A DNA stretch of 64,000 nt from Ichthyophis bannanicus (Eukaryota; Chordata; Amphibia; Gymnophiona; Ichthyophiidae). A program made the position numbers and the translations under genes. The notes beneath the pieces were generated by a model. The model was not told the DNA's origin. It searched no databases and saw only the letters and a list, made by a program, of their open reading frames with translations. The stretch lies in contig CM066031.1 in NCBI GenBank assembly GCA_033557465.1, forward strand, positions 1,443,178,163 through 1,443,242,162, read 5' to 3'. How positions within the stretch are numbered: the first letter of the stretch is position 1; every line of letters starts with the position of its first letter. Shown here in pieces: positions 19,886-29,344 of the stretch.

Positions 19886-20404
19886 TGTGGTAGGCTATGG
19901 CCTAGCATGGCCTGCTATTATGAAGGGCCTGTAAGATAGGCCTGGATCCTAACTCCCATTATAGCTGGAAAAGAACCAAAAATCTGTGAGAAATGAGAAA
20001 ACTGTTTTTGAAATGCTTAATAAGAAGTTTTCATGAATTCATAAGTCTTCTATTATTCTATTGTGTGTGAAAGAACAGAAATGTTACAGTATATGCATTC
20101 CAGAAGAATCAGAACTGTACCATTGTTCAAACAATCCTAAGGAGGGGGCCAGTTGCTAGGCTCTGGAGGGATTTCTAATTGGACAAATGAAGGGAATGTA
20201 TAACCAATGAGAAGTTTGCATGTCTCGAGCTAGAACCAATAGAGAATTCTCATGTATCAAACTGAAAGAGAGGTATAAAAAGTTATGTCTCTGTTGCTCA
20301 GTACCTTTTGAAGCTTTGACTGCCTGGGCCTGTGCACATTAAACTGGCTTGGACCCTGTCAATTGACTCCTGGATTTATTCATTGACTGCACTTTGCTAC
20401 AACA
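19886..20404 (+). repeat. 3' LTR of provirus C
   Basis: 519 bp, TGTGGTAGGC...CTACAACA, preceded by a GGGGGG-containing purine tract (19873-19885). It differs from the 5' LTR by indels and many substitutions, so the insertion is older than proviruses A and B. Confidence 0.88.
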
Positions 20405-20594
20405 CCATTAACAAATATTTTGTGAACTCAGTATGTCTTCTATACTAGTTTTAATTGCTATGGAGTAAATTTCAAAACTTCAATAAAAATATAAAAATTA
20501 TTTTTCTGAAAAGCGGACTTTTAAGGAAGTGTGCCTTGTAAGGAGGTAGTTATAGTAGTGATTCTCTCTTAACCTCGGCATCACTGATACTTAC

Positions 20595-20724
20595 CTATGG
20601 TAGACATGAAAGAAGGGTCAGGGTCATCTACGTATCTCTTCAAGATAGACGTCTTCCCAACCCAGGAATCTCCCGCCATTACCAGTTTCACCAACAAACA
20701 TTTTAAAGGCTGTCCGTGCGCCAT
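20595..20724 (-). CDS. Rab-family small GTPase, first coding exon
   Basis: On the minus strand, an ATG in a strong GCCATGG context opens 43 codons plus one base. They encode the first beta strand and P-loop of a Rab GTPase: KLVMAGDSWVGKTS, followed by a helix and an STI|G end. The exon stops at the consensus donor GTAAGTATC (20594 downward), a phase-1 junction splitting the Gly codon of the switch I region, where several Rab genes have an intron. The product would bind GTP and direct vesicle traffic. The P-loop has Trp where Rabs usually have Gly (GDSGVGK), which is unusual. An in-frame ATG lies 12 nt upstream. The next exons are not in view and should lie at lower coordinates, perhaps outside the window. 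Which Rab it is cannot be told. Confidence 0.7.
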
Positions 20725-21480
20725 GGCTCCATGCATTGGCTGGGGGGTCACAATAGCAATGGCACAGTTAGTTTATGTTCACTTCTGCCATTGTACATCG
20801 TATTATCGCATCTCCACTTCTTCCCCCTCCCGTCTTAAAAAAAATGAGGAACGCCTTTCTAGAAGACTGACTTAAAGCCAGCTAGGAAGTCGGGCGTAAC
20901 GTTTAAGCAGGTCCAAAGTTCCCTTCATCACTGTAAACTTGCCAAATACCGCAAGAAAGAAAGCGAAAGCTCCTGCAGAGCTCCTCCCAGCCGGGTTCCT
21001 CCGCTTATCCGGAGCAGCAGCCCGGCAGGGCTCGCGGCACGTTCCAGCAAACTTGAGGAAGGTCAATCACAGCCGCTGAAACCACTGGGAGCTATCTCGG
21101 CCAGGGGCGTGGCACGGCTCCTATTACACTGACGGCGGCTACCAGGCAGCAGCCCTCCCACGATCCATCCAAGTCGGCGTCGGGCAGGGCCAGCGAAAGG
21201 TTATGAGATAGAGTGGAGCTTCACTGTTTCTCTCTGCTTTTAAATGTAAACTGGATGGGACCAGAGCCCGAACTGGCTCAAGGTGGTGCCGCCTTTAAAC
21301 TTATGGTATTGAAAACGGACTCGCTGTCCCGCCTTTGCTGCTGAACATGACTATTGTGACCCAACAAGGGCAGGCAGGTTCCGGAATGGTGCCCCTCGCG
21401 TGCTTGGGGTGAGGCGCGGCAGGGCACGTGCCGTTGTGACTTCGTTACTGTAAATGCAGGAGAGTTGAAGGCCGGGGGCC
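20725..21480 (-). promoter_or_regulatory. GC-rich promoter-like region upstream of the Rab exon
   Basis: The stretch upstream of the exon, especially 20935-21210 and 21380-21480, is far richer in GC and CpG than its surroundings, with several GGGGCGTGGC/GGGCAGGGC-type boxes. This fits a CpG-island promoter and 5' UTR for the minus-strand gene. No TATA box stands out. Confidence 0.5.
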
Positions 21481-22465
21481 TGAATACACGAGGGTTTGTG
21501 TAACATACTCTAGCAAGACAGAGTATGTCACGTCACTACGCATGTTACACAGTAAAAGTAATTATGAAAAGGAACGGATCTGACAAATATTGCTGACCTT
21601 TAGGTTACATGCGGGCTGATGCAGAAAACTAACGCGGCCTTTAAGTACAGATGTTTTAAAGTGCTTGAGACGGTGTGCACTCATGGCGACACTATGGATA
21701 GTTGACCTAAATTCTGTTAAGTTTTCAGTACTGATAATGCCTCTTTTAAGCACAATTACGGACACCCAATGCCATTCCTATCCCTGTGCAAGTGGTGCAG
21801 CCACACAGGGAGCAAAGGCTTAGGGGGCGCATTTTGGCTGCCCTGTTGCCCCCACTTTTTGTTCTCAGCTGCGGCAGGAGCTGAGCAGACCTCAGAGCAG
21901 GGAGAGATCAGATCTGTTTAAAGCATGGAGTGGAAAGACCAGCTTGGTTTGGGGGGGAAGGGGTTCTTTTCATTTTCAAGTTAGGTCTGCTCTGCTAGCG
22001 CTGCCCTGGAGAAAATAGGACAGCAGTAGCAGAACAAGAGCAGGCAGTGGCTGGACAGAGCCGGGGGGGGGGGGGGGGCGTGCCCAATGTGCAAGTCGCA
22101 CAGAGTGCAATTTTGGCTTGGTACGGCCCTGCTGCCACCTCCAAATGCAGAAAAGAGACGGATGTGTGCATAAACAACAAAGGAAAACTAGCATACAATT
22201 AACACCAAAAGTAAATTGATTCAAATTATAGGCAAATGAGCTGCACATAATAAAACAGCATGCTAATATTGCCTACGCGATGCAGAGAAACAAGTAGAGG
22301 ATTTTGTAACCAGCCTTAGTACCAGTATCTCTACATCTGGTCATGAGGTGATTTAAACATTTATCGTATGCCCCCTGATAATATTTTGATTGCAAGTGCT
22401 TTTCTCAGTGCCTGGTTAATCTGAGGGGAAATGTCAAAGATGATCCAGGCATCGGGGAAAGCCTC
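21481..22465. other. Non-coding stretch with a G16 run and a possible hAT end
   Basis: No gene seen. A run of 16 G lies at 22063-22078. The segment ending GGTACGGCCCTG at 22132 reads on the minus strand as CAGGGCCGTACC, like the ends of hAT elements in this window (32618). A similar GTGCAAGTGGTGCAGCCAC block lies at about 21786. It may be a degraded hAT piece. Confidence 0.3.
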
Positions 22466-22469
22466 CGAT

Positions 22470-23390
22470 GCCATCAAAATATTGTTGGGGGCCAGTGTCC
22501 CCAAAAGAAAGCAAATCCTTGATGGTCCGGCAGCCCCAGTCTTTTTATATCCTTAGTGAGATATGGTCTCCAAAATTGAGCACAATATTCCAAGTGAGGC
22601 CTCACCAATGGCTTGTACAGTGGTATAAGTACCTCCTTCCTGCTGGTAATTCCTCTCTGTATGCAACCCATCATCCTTCTGGCCACATTGAGATGCTCAG
22701 AAACAATCACGCTGAGGTTCTTCTCCTGTTCTGTACACACTAACCTATTGCCATACAATTCCCTTGGATTTCTGCATCCCAAGTGCATGACACTGCACTT
22801 CTTCACATTAAATCTTAACTGCCCAGCATTAGACCATTCTTCCAGCTTTTGCAGATCTTTCCTCATGTTATTCACTCACTCAGGAGAGTCCACACTGTTG
22901 CAAATTTTTGCATTATCTGCAAAAAGACAGACTTTTCCATTCAGTCTTTCAGCAATATCACTCACAGATACATTGAGCAGTACCGGCCCCAGGACCAGTC
23001 CCTGGGGCATGCCACTAATCTTCCTTTCATCCGAGTGAGTTCAGTTTACCATCACCTTCTGTTGTCTATCAGTCAAACAATTTCTGATCCTGTTCACCAC
23101 CTTGGGACCCATCCCCAGTCTGGTCAGTTTATTGATAAGCCTCCTATGAGGAACAATATCAAAGGCTTTGCTGAAATCTATGTAGATCACATCCATCGCA
23201 TGCCCTTGATCTAGTTCTCTGGTCACCCAGTAAATAACTCAATCAGATTTGTTTGGCATGATTGTCCTTTGGTAAAACCATGCCTCGGATCATTCAACCT
23301 ATTGCTTTCAAGAAAGTCCACTATTTGCTCTTTCAGGAGCACCTCCGTTACTTTTCCCACCATTGAGGTAAGGCTTACTGGCCTTTAGTT
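22470..23390 (-). pseudogene. CR1-type LINE fragment, reverse transcriptase
   Basis: Minus-strand relic. Frames at 23041-23226 (DVIYIDFSKAFDIVPH, an RT block) and 22474-22875 (FNVKKCSVMHLG and LVRPHLEYCAQFW, the end of RT and the connection domain) are parts of one RT split by frame changes. The same motifs occur in the CR1 copies at 23395-24430 and 61338-61982. Truncated at both ends and inactive. Confidence 0.8.
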
Positions 23391-23394
23391 TGCC

Positions 23395-24430
23395 ACTTCT
23401 TCCCTATGGAATTTTCCTTCAGGAATTTGCCAAAACCTTCTTTAAACGCAGTCACGCTACCTGCTTTTACCACATCCCCTGGCAATGATTTCCAAAGCTT
23501 TATTATTCATTGAGAGAAAAAATATTTTTCTCTTATTTGTTTTAAATGCACTACTTTGTAACTTCATGAAAGAGTAAACAATTGATTTGCACTTACTGTA
23601 CCTGTTCCACTTCATTCAAGATCGTATTGGCTTCTATCATATTTTCCCTCAGCTGTCTCTTCTCCAAGCTAAAGAGGCCTCACCTCTTTAGCCTTTCCTC
23701 ATAAGGAAGTTAATCCATTCACATTTTGGTATTCCTTCTCTGTACCTTTTCTTATGCCGCTATATCTTTTTTGAGATATGGAGACCAGAATTGCACACAA
23801 TACACAAGGTGCAATCGCACCATGGAGTGATACAGAGGCATTATGATATCGTTTGTTTTATTCTCTATTCTTTTTCTAACAATTCTTAGCTTTCTGTTTG
23901 CTATTTTAGCCGCCATCACATGATGAAGAGAAGATTTCAATGTATTATCAACAATAACACCTTGATCTTTTCCTGGGTGGTGACTCCTATTGCTGAACGA
24001 AGCATTATGTATCTATAGTTTGGGTTATTCTTTTCTACCTGCATCACCTTGCACTTGTCCATTTGGATGCCCAGTCTCACAAGTCCCTCCTGTAATTTCT
24101 CACAGTCTGCATGCGATTTAACAGCTTTGAATAATTTGGTGTTATCTGCAAATATAATCACCTCACTTGTTCTTCCCATCTCCAGATCATTTATAAATAT
24201 GTTAAAAAACACTGGTCCTAGTACAGATCCTTGGGGTACTCCACTGTTTGCCTTCCTCCATTGAGAAATTATCATTTAATATACTCTCTGTTTTCTATCT
24301 CTAAACCAGTTTCCTATTCACAATAGGACATTGCCTCCTATGCCATGACTTTATAATTTCCTCAGGAGTCTCTCATGTGGGACTTTGTCAAATGCTTTCT
24401 AAAAGTCTGTTTGTACAGGAGCCGGTGAAA
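23395..24430 (-). pseudogene. Second CR1-type LINE fragment
   Basis: Minus-strand relic directly next to the previous copy and in the same orientation. It includes RT pieces at 23937-24275 (SGVPQGSVLGPVFFNIFINDLE, with FADNTKLFK in place of the usual FADDTKLFK) and 23752-23940. The part at 23395-23700 corresponds to the C-terminal coding end seen at 60880-61220. The changed FADN box and many frame breaks show it is dead. Confidence 0.8.
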
Positions 24431-24590
24431 GTTTCATATGCCATGGGGAGCTCAAGCCCAATAGCACTGGAGGAGGCAGCTTGCCACAGATCCAGAAACA
24501 GTAAAGATTACTGAAGTATGCCATAGGACACTTAAGCCCTGTGGCACTGGAAGTGGCAGCCTGCCGTACGAAGACTGAGGAACTAGGAGG
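24431..24590. repeat. Two imperfect tandem repeats of about 80-90 bp
   Basis: TATGCCATGGGGAGCTCAAGCCCAA...GGCAGCTTGCC (from about 24437) is repeated with changes as TATGCCATAGGACACTTAAGCCC...GGCAGCCTGCC (from about 24517). A purine-rich stretch (GGAAGGGAAAGGAAG-type) follows at 24660-24750. Confidence 0.55.
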
Positions 24591-24980
24591 CAGTCTGCTG
24601 CATCACTGTGAAGACTGGAGCTGGGCCCTGAAAAATAGTAAAAAGAAGCTTCAATGTGATGGAAGGGAAAGGAAGAGTAAGGAGGGGGAAGAGGAGTGGG
24701 GAAGAGGACAGAAAAGAGTATAAGAAGAAAAAGGAAGGAGCGGGGAGAGTGAGAACATCCCTAAACATACATCTAGACTTTTCCACACCACATCACATAC
24801 TTAGACAATTCCCAAACAATCCAACATCCCAATGCCTCCACACATACTGCTCCTTGACTAGAGACTTGCACAAGATGCTTACACATCACATACACATTGA
24901 TGCACTGTCCACCACCACACTCTTCCCAGCCAATATCCAATGCCATCCTACTCTACACAACTCTCCCGAACATCTCAGCT

Positions 24981-25178
24981 GGGGTTGCCAGCTAGCTCCA
25001 GATGCGCCTGACAGACTTGCTGCAGTCCTGGGTTTATCCTATTGCATGCAGAGATTTGTAGTCTTGCTGTTCTTATGGGTTGGAATAGAAAAATCAGAAA
25101 ACATATCCCTACATGCAATGGGGTAAACCCAGGACTGGAGCAAGCCTGTCGGTGCTTCTAGAGCCAGTTGGCAACCCT
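24981..25178. mobile_element. MITE with long terminal inverted repeats
   Basis: About 198 bp. The left arm GGGGTTGCCAGCTAGCTCCA...CAGTCCTGGGTTTATCC pairs with the right arm GGGTAAACCCAGGACTGGAG...GCCAGTTGGCAACCCTA over roughly 65 bp. Target duplications are not clear. Superfamily undetermined. Confidence 0.65.
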
Positions 25179-25327
25179 AAATCTTACACATACCCCGCAC
25201 ACCTGCCAGACATCCCCCAAGATACATACCTGCACTTTTTCTCTATAGATGCATCACTCACAGATATACACAATTCACATACAATGTTGGTCACACATAG
25301 ACTTCATATACTTCTCACCCACTAACC

Positions 25328-25504
25328 TAGTGTTTCTCAAACTGGTCCTGGTGTGTCCCCTAGCCAGTCTGGCATTTAGGATATCCACAGTGAATATGCA
25401 TGAAACAGATCTGCATGCAAATCTATCTTATGCATATTCATTATGGGTGTTCTGAAAACCAGACTGGATAAGAGGGTACACCAGAATTGTCTTGAAAAAC
25501 ACTG
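25328..25504. mobile_element. hAT-type MITE, 177 bp
   Basis: Perfect 8-bp target duplications CACTAACC (25320-25327 and 25505-25512). The ends TAGTGTTTCTCAA and TTGAAAAACACTG are inverted repeats of the hAT CAGTG-TTT-TCAA type. No coding capacity. Confidence 0.8.
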
Positions 25505-25512
25505 CACTAACC

Positions 25513-25898
25513 CATCCAGTCCCTGAGACCTACTTTACCATTTTTCTCATTACCTAGGCCTCTATGGAGACATGCCTGAGTCTATGAATGGAAGAGGGGG
25601 AAACATATCACATACCCCAAATCACTGAACAAATAACAGAAGGGGAAACAATGGCATTGTGTCACAATATAAGTATGTACTTTATTACTTGTTAAAGTAG
25701 TGCATCTTCAGCCACAAATTTAGTTTCTTGCAACTTCTGTAATGGAAAAAATTCAAAAGAAAATAATTGCGTAAAACTCAAGCATAAAGCACTGTGGAAC
25801 TTTTGCCCAGTTCATAAAATTGCACTTTCAGGCAAAAGTTCCTTGGTGCATTTTGTTTAGTATTCAAATACAGAAACATAAGAACTGATGGCAGATAA
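25513..25898. other. Non-coding stretch before the DIRS element
   Basis: No gene seen. The end (25873-25898, AAACATAAGAACTGATGGCAG) looks like part of a dispersed repeat into which the DIRS element inserted. Confidence 0.4.
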
Positions 25899-25923
25899 AG
25901 CATAGTTACTCACCTGTAACAGG

Positions 25924-26096
25924 TGATCTCCGGGAACAGCAGGAATTTAGTCCTCACATATGGGTATCGTCAGTACCGACGGAGCCTGCGCGGGAACGCT
26001 CCCCAGCATCCAATTAGAACGCTTTTGGGAGCATCCCACAGCGCCTGCATGCTGCCTTCCCACCTTTCCCAACTGCCTCTCTCCAGTTGAGTTTTA
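25924..26096. repeat. Left inverted terminal repeat of the DIRS element
   Basis: Reverse complement of 31415-31584 with about 90% identity by eye. The outer 25 bp (25899-25923, CATAGTTACTCACCTGTAAC) recur inverted at 26208-26234. Confidence 0.85.
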
Positions 26097-26170
26097 GAGC
26101 TGAGACAAAGAGAGAGAGTGAGGGAAAGGAAGAGAGAGATAGAGAGATACAACTCCTAGGGGAGGTGGGT

Positions 26171-26290
26171 GGGTTGTGAGGACTAAATTCCTGCTGTTCC
26201 CGGATATCACCTGTTACAGGTGAGTAACTATGCTATCTCTAGGAACAAGCAGGAATGTAGTCATCACATATGGGGACTCCCTAGCTTTAG
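26171..26290. repeat. Internal complementary region of the DIRS element
   Basis: The first half (GAGGACTAAATTCCTGCTG...GAGTAACTATG) is the inverted copy of the left end. The second half (CTATCTCTAGGAACAAGCAG...CACATATGGG) matches the right end. In the DIRS model this region templates end joining during circle formation. Confidence 0.8.
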
Positions 26291-26389
26291 GTGCCAGGAG
26301 AGACCCCAGAAGTTGTGTGTCCCTGAGAAGGGCTCCACTTCCCCCCATGGATCTCTGGCATCCTACCAGGGATGGTGGGTAGAAGTTGA

Positions 26390-27480
26390 TTAGGTATGGA
26401 ACAGGTGTTTGAGAACAGCCTGACCAAACAAGGCATCCCGGCGGGAGTCCTTGTCCAAGCAGTAATGGGCTGTGAAGATATGAACCGAGGCCCAAGTGGC
26501 TGCTTGACAGATGTCGTCAATAGACACAGAGTTCAGATGAGCCATTGAGGCTGCCATGGCTCTCACATTGTGAGCTGTGACATGGCCCTCCAGAGAAAGA
26601 TTCTTCTCTGATAGGCGAAAGAAATACACTGAGCAATCCAGTTAGATAGTGTTCTCTTGGAGACTGGAAGTCCCAAATGAGAAGGATCAAAAGCAACAAA
26701 GAGCTGAGAGGACTTTCTATGTTGCTGTGTCCTTTGTAAGTAAAAAGCTAGAGCTCTTTTACAGTCCAAGGTATGAAGATTCCTCTCTGCATTTGATGCA
26801 TGAGGTCCTGGAAAAAAGACAGGTAGGTAGACCTCTTGGTTGAGATGAAAAGGCGAGACCACCTTAGGCATAAAGTGTGGATGAGTCCTAAGGACTATCT
26901 TGTCATGATGGAACCTTGTATAAGGTGGATTAGCTACTAGTGCTTGCAATTCACTAATGCGGCGTGCTGATGTGATTGCAATGAGAAAGATAACCTTCCA
27001 AGAAAGGATTTTCAAGGAGGTGGTAGCTAAGGGTTCGAAAGGTGGCTTCATGAGCTGCCTAAGAACCAGGTTCAAGTCCCATGCCACTGGAGGTGGTCTA
27101 ATGGGAGGCTTAGAAGGAGGCCTCTCATGAATCTTGCTATAAGAGGATGAGAGGAAATAGGTTGTCCATTTAGAGGTTTAAGAGAAGCTGCAATAGCACT
27201 CAAATGGACTCTTACTGAATTTGTCTTAAGGCCTGCATTAGACAAATGGAGGAGATACTTCAGTAAAGATTCCAGAGGTATAGCAAGGGGGTTAAGACCC
27301 TTTTCTGAACACCAAATAGTGAACCTTTTCCACTTGAAAGCATAAGAACGTCTAGTGAAAGGTTTTCTGGAAGCATAAAGAACATCTTTCACTTGCTGAG
27401 AAAGATGAAGATCTTGGAGATCTAGGCCTTCAGCAACCAAGCCCTGAGATGCAGGGACTGGGGATTGGGATGCCATAACA
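26390..27480 (-). pseudogene. DIRS tyrosine recombinase (YR)
   Basis: The N-terminal core-binding part is at 27480-27072 (end of a frame running through LSQQVKDVLYASRKPFTRRSY). The catalytic domain begins in 26563-27087 with the first Arg in ITSARRISELQ. The H-x-x-R box (HNVR) and the Tyr nucleophile in FTAHYCLD are at 26390-26629 in a third frame. All of the R, H-x-x-R and Y residues are thus present, but two frame changes separate them. The recombinase inserts the circular DNA copy. Confidence 0.85.
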
Positions 27481-29330
27481 TCCTGTCCTCCTGAGATAGG
27501 AGATCTGGAGCAGACCCTAACTCCAAGGAGGGAGCTTGAGAGAGATGTAGAAGCAGAGGGTACCACATTTGCCGTGGCCAATGTGGTGCTATGAGGATCA
27601 TGTGGCCTCTTTCTCTCTGAAGCTTGAAGAGGGTTTTGGGAATTAGGGGAATGGGTGGAAAGGCATACAGGAAGTCTTGACCCCAGTAAAGGAGGAAAGC
27701 ATCCCTGGCCTGAGCTCCCTGAGCCTGAATTCCGGAACAGAACCGGGGAAGTTTGGCATTCCACGGACGTGCAAAGAGGTCTGTGTCCGGGGTTCCCCAG
27801 AGTTGAAATATCCTGGTCACCTGGTCTGCATGCAGAGACCACTCGTGTGGAAGGAGAACTCGACTGAGTCTGTCCGCCCAAGAGTTTTGAATGCCTGGAA
27901 GATATACTGCCAGCAGATGAATCTGATGCTCTCTGGTAAGGGCCCATAGTCACAAAGCTTCGTTGCAAAGCAACAGAGAGCCCATTCCCCCCTGCTTGTT
28001 CACATAAAACATGGCTTCCTGATTGTCCGTGTGAATGAGGACTGTCTTGTAGCTGAGCAGGGAGTGGAACACTCGCAGAACCAGGAAAATTGCTCTGAGT
28101 TCCAAGAGATTGATATGTAGACAACTCTCTTGTGGAGACCAGGTGCCCTGGGTGGAGAAGTCTTGCAGATGAGCTCCCCAACCCTTTGGAGAAGCATCTG
28201 TTGTGAGAGTTGCTTGGGGTAAGGGTTGTTGGAATGGGCAGCCCAGCAACAGATTTTGAGTGGACCTCCACCATTGGAGGGACAAAATGAGGCGACTTGT
28301 GTTTGCTATTTTGTCTGACAGGCACCCTGATGCCTGGGTCCATTGGGTGGATAATGTCCACTGAGCTGCCCTCATGTGGAGGCGAGGATATGGTACCACA
28401 TGCACGGTGGATGCCATGTGGCCCAGCAATTGCAACATTTCTCGAGCAGTTAGATGAGGCTTTAGCACTGCTTGAGAAGCTAACTGCACTAAGCGAAGGC
28501 AACGGGCCTGGGGGAGATAGGTCCTTGCTCTTGTGGTATCCAGAAGAGCTCCTATGAACTCTAAAGATTGAGTGGGAGTCAGACTGGATTTTGGGATGTT
28601 TATTACCAGCCCTAAATACTGGAGGATACGCATTGTGCAGGATAGAGAAGTCTTGGCCTCTGACTGTGTTGGAGCTCGAATGAGCCAGTCGTCTAAGTAA
28701 GGGAAGACGAATATTCCCAGAGTACGGAGAAATGCTGCTACCACAGCCATGCATTTCGTGAACACCCTTGGAGCAGAGGCCAGACCAAAAGGAAGCACCC
28801 TGTATTGGTAGTGCTTTCTTGAAAAAGGAACTGAAGGAATTTCCTGTGGGTTGGATGGATGAGTACATGGGTGTACGCATCCTTGAGATCTAGAGAACAA
28901 AGCCAATCCTGACTCTGAAGGTATGGAAGCAGAGCACTGAGAGAAATCATTTTGAATTTCTCCTTGACAAGGAATTTGTTCAATTCTCTGAGATCTAATA
29001 TAGGTCTGTATCCCTCTGTTTTCTTTGGGATAAGAAGATAAGGGGAATAGAACCCTGTGCCCTGTTGATGCAGAGGCACTTCTTCTATCGCCCCTTGGGC
29101 AAGAAGAATGGCAACCTCTTGACTTAAGAGGTTGATGAGAGGTGTCGGAGAATTGAACTGCTTCACTATTGTGTGAGGGGGCATGCTTGAGAAATGAAGT
29201 TTGTACCCCTCTTTTATGATGGAGAGTGTCCAATGCTCTGCTGTTATTTGCCCCCATCTGGGGGCAAATTGACATAACCTTCTTGGAATGGTGGGCGGTT
29301 CTGGTCCTTCCAGAACCAGAAAGGCTAAGT
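27422..29330 (-). pseudogene. DIRS polyprotein: reverse transcriptase, RNase H, methyltransferase-like domain
   Basis: RT starts near 29330 (GYRPILDLRELN, SLDLKDAYTHV). A frameshift near 28830 separates this from the frame at 27950-29275, which carries LPFGLASAPRVF and the catalytic box YLDDWLI. RNase H follows with TTDASPKGWGAHL and HTDNQEAMFYVN. One in-frame TGA (27950-27952) interrupts the frame, which otherwise continues unbroken to 27422. That last part carries the methyltransferase-like domain typical of DIRS elements (GTPDTDLFA, then DAFLLYW and YAFPP). Only two lesions are visible in about 1.9 kb, so the copy is fairly young. Confidence 0.88.
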
Positions 29331-29344
29331 TCTCTAGCCGAAAG

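Larger units (their letters stand above)
7867..20404 (+). mobile_element. Provirus C: old, fragmented gammaretrovirus-like element of the provirus B family
   Basis: The LTRs at 7867-8421 and 19886-20404 bracket leader, gag, pol and a last piece of env, all in plus orientation and all alignable by eye with provirus B. The flanks CTAT (7863-7866) and CCAT (20405-20408) suggest a 4-bp target duplication with one change. The interior is swollen by later insertions: a LINE at 9990-12170, unidentified minus-strand sequence at 12180-15650, a SINE tail at 14068-14190 and an L1-like element at 17819-19537. It is shortened by loss of most of gag, the integrase core and env. Confidence 0.85.

Noticed and set aside
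20597..20875. 92-codon plus-strand frame
   Set aside because: Antisense of the Rab exon, which has start context, P-loop and splice donor on the minus strand.
20872..21066. 64-codon minus-strand frame upstream of the Rab exon
   Set aside because: Lies in GC-rich probable 5' UTR, has no family features and is out of context for a coding exon.
24656..25126. 156-codon plus-strand frame
   Set aside because: Crosses a purine-rich low-complexity stretch and half of a MITE; no domain.
27950..28880. First half of a 602-codon minus-strand frame overlapping the DIRS RT
   Set aside because: Its sequence over this part has no motif, while the RT and RNase H motifs lie in another frame. Only its end (27072-27480) belongs to the recombinase ORF; part of the overlap may be real DIRS gene overlap, but I cannot support a protein there.
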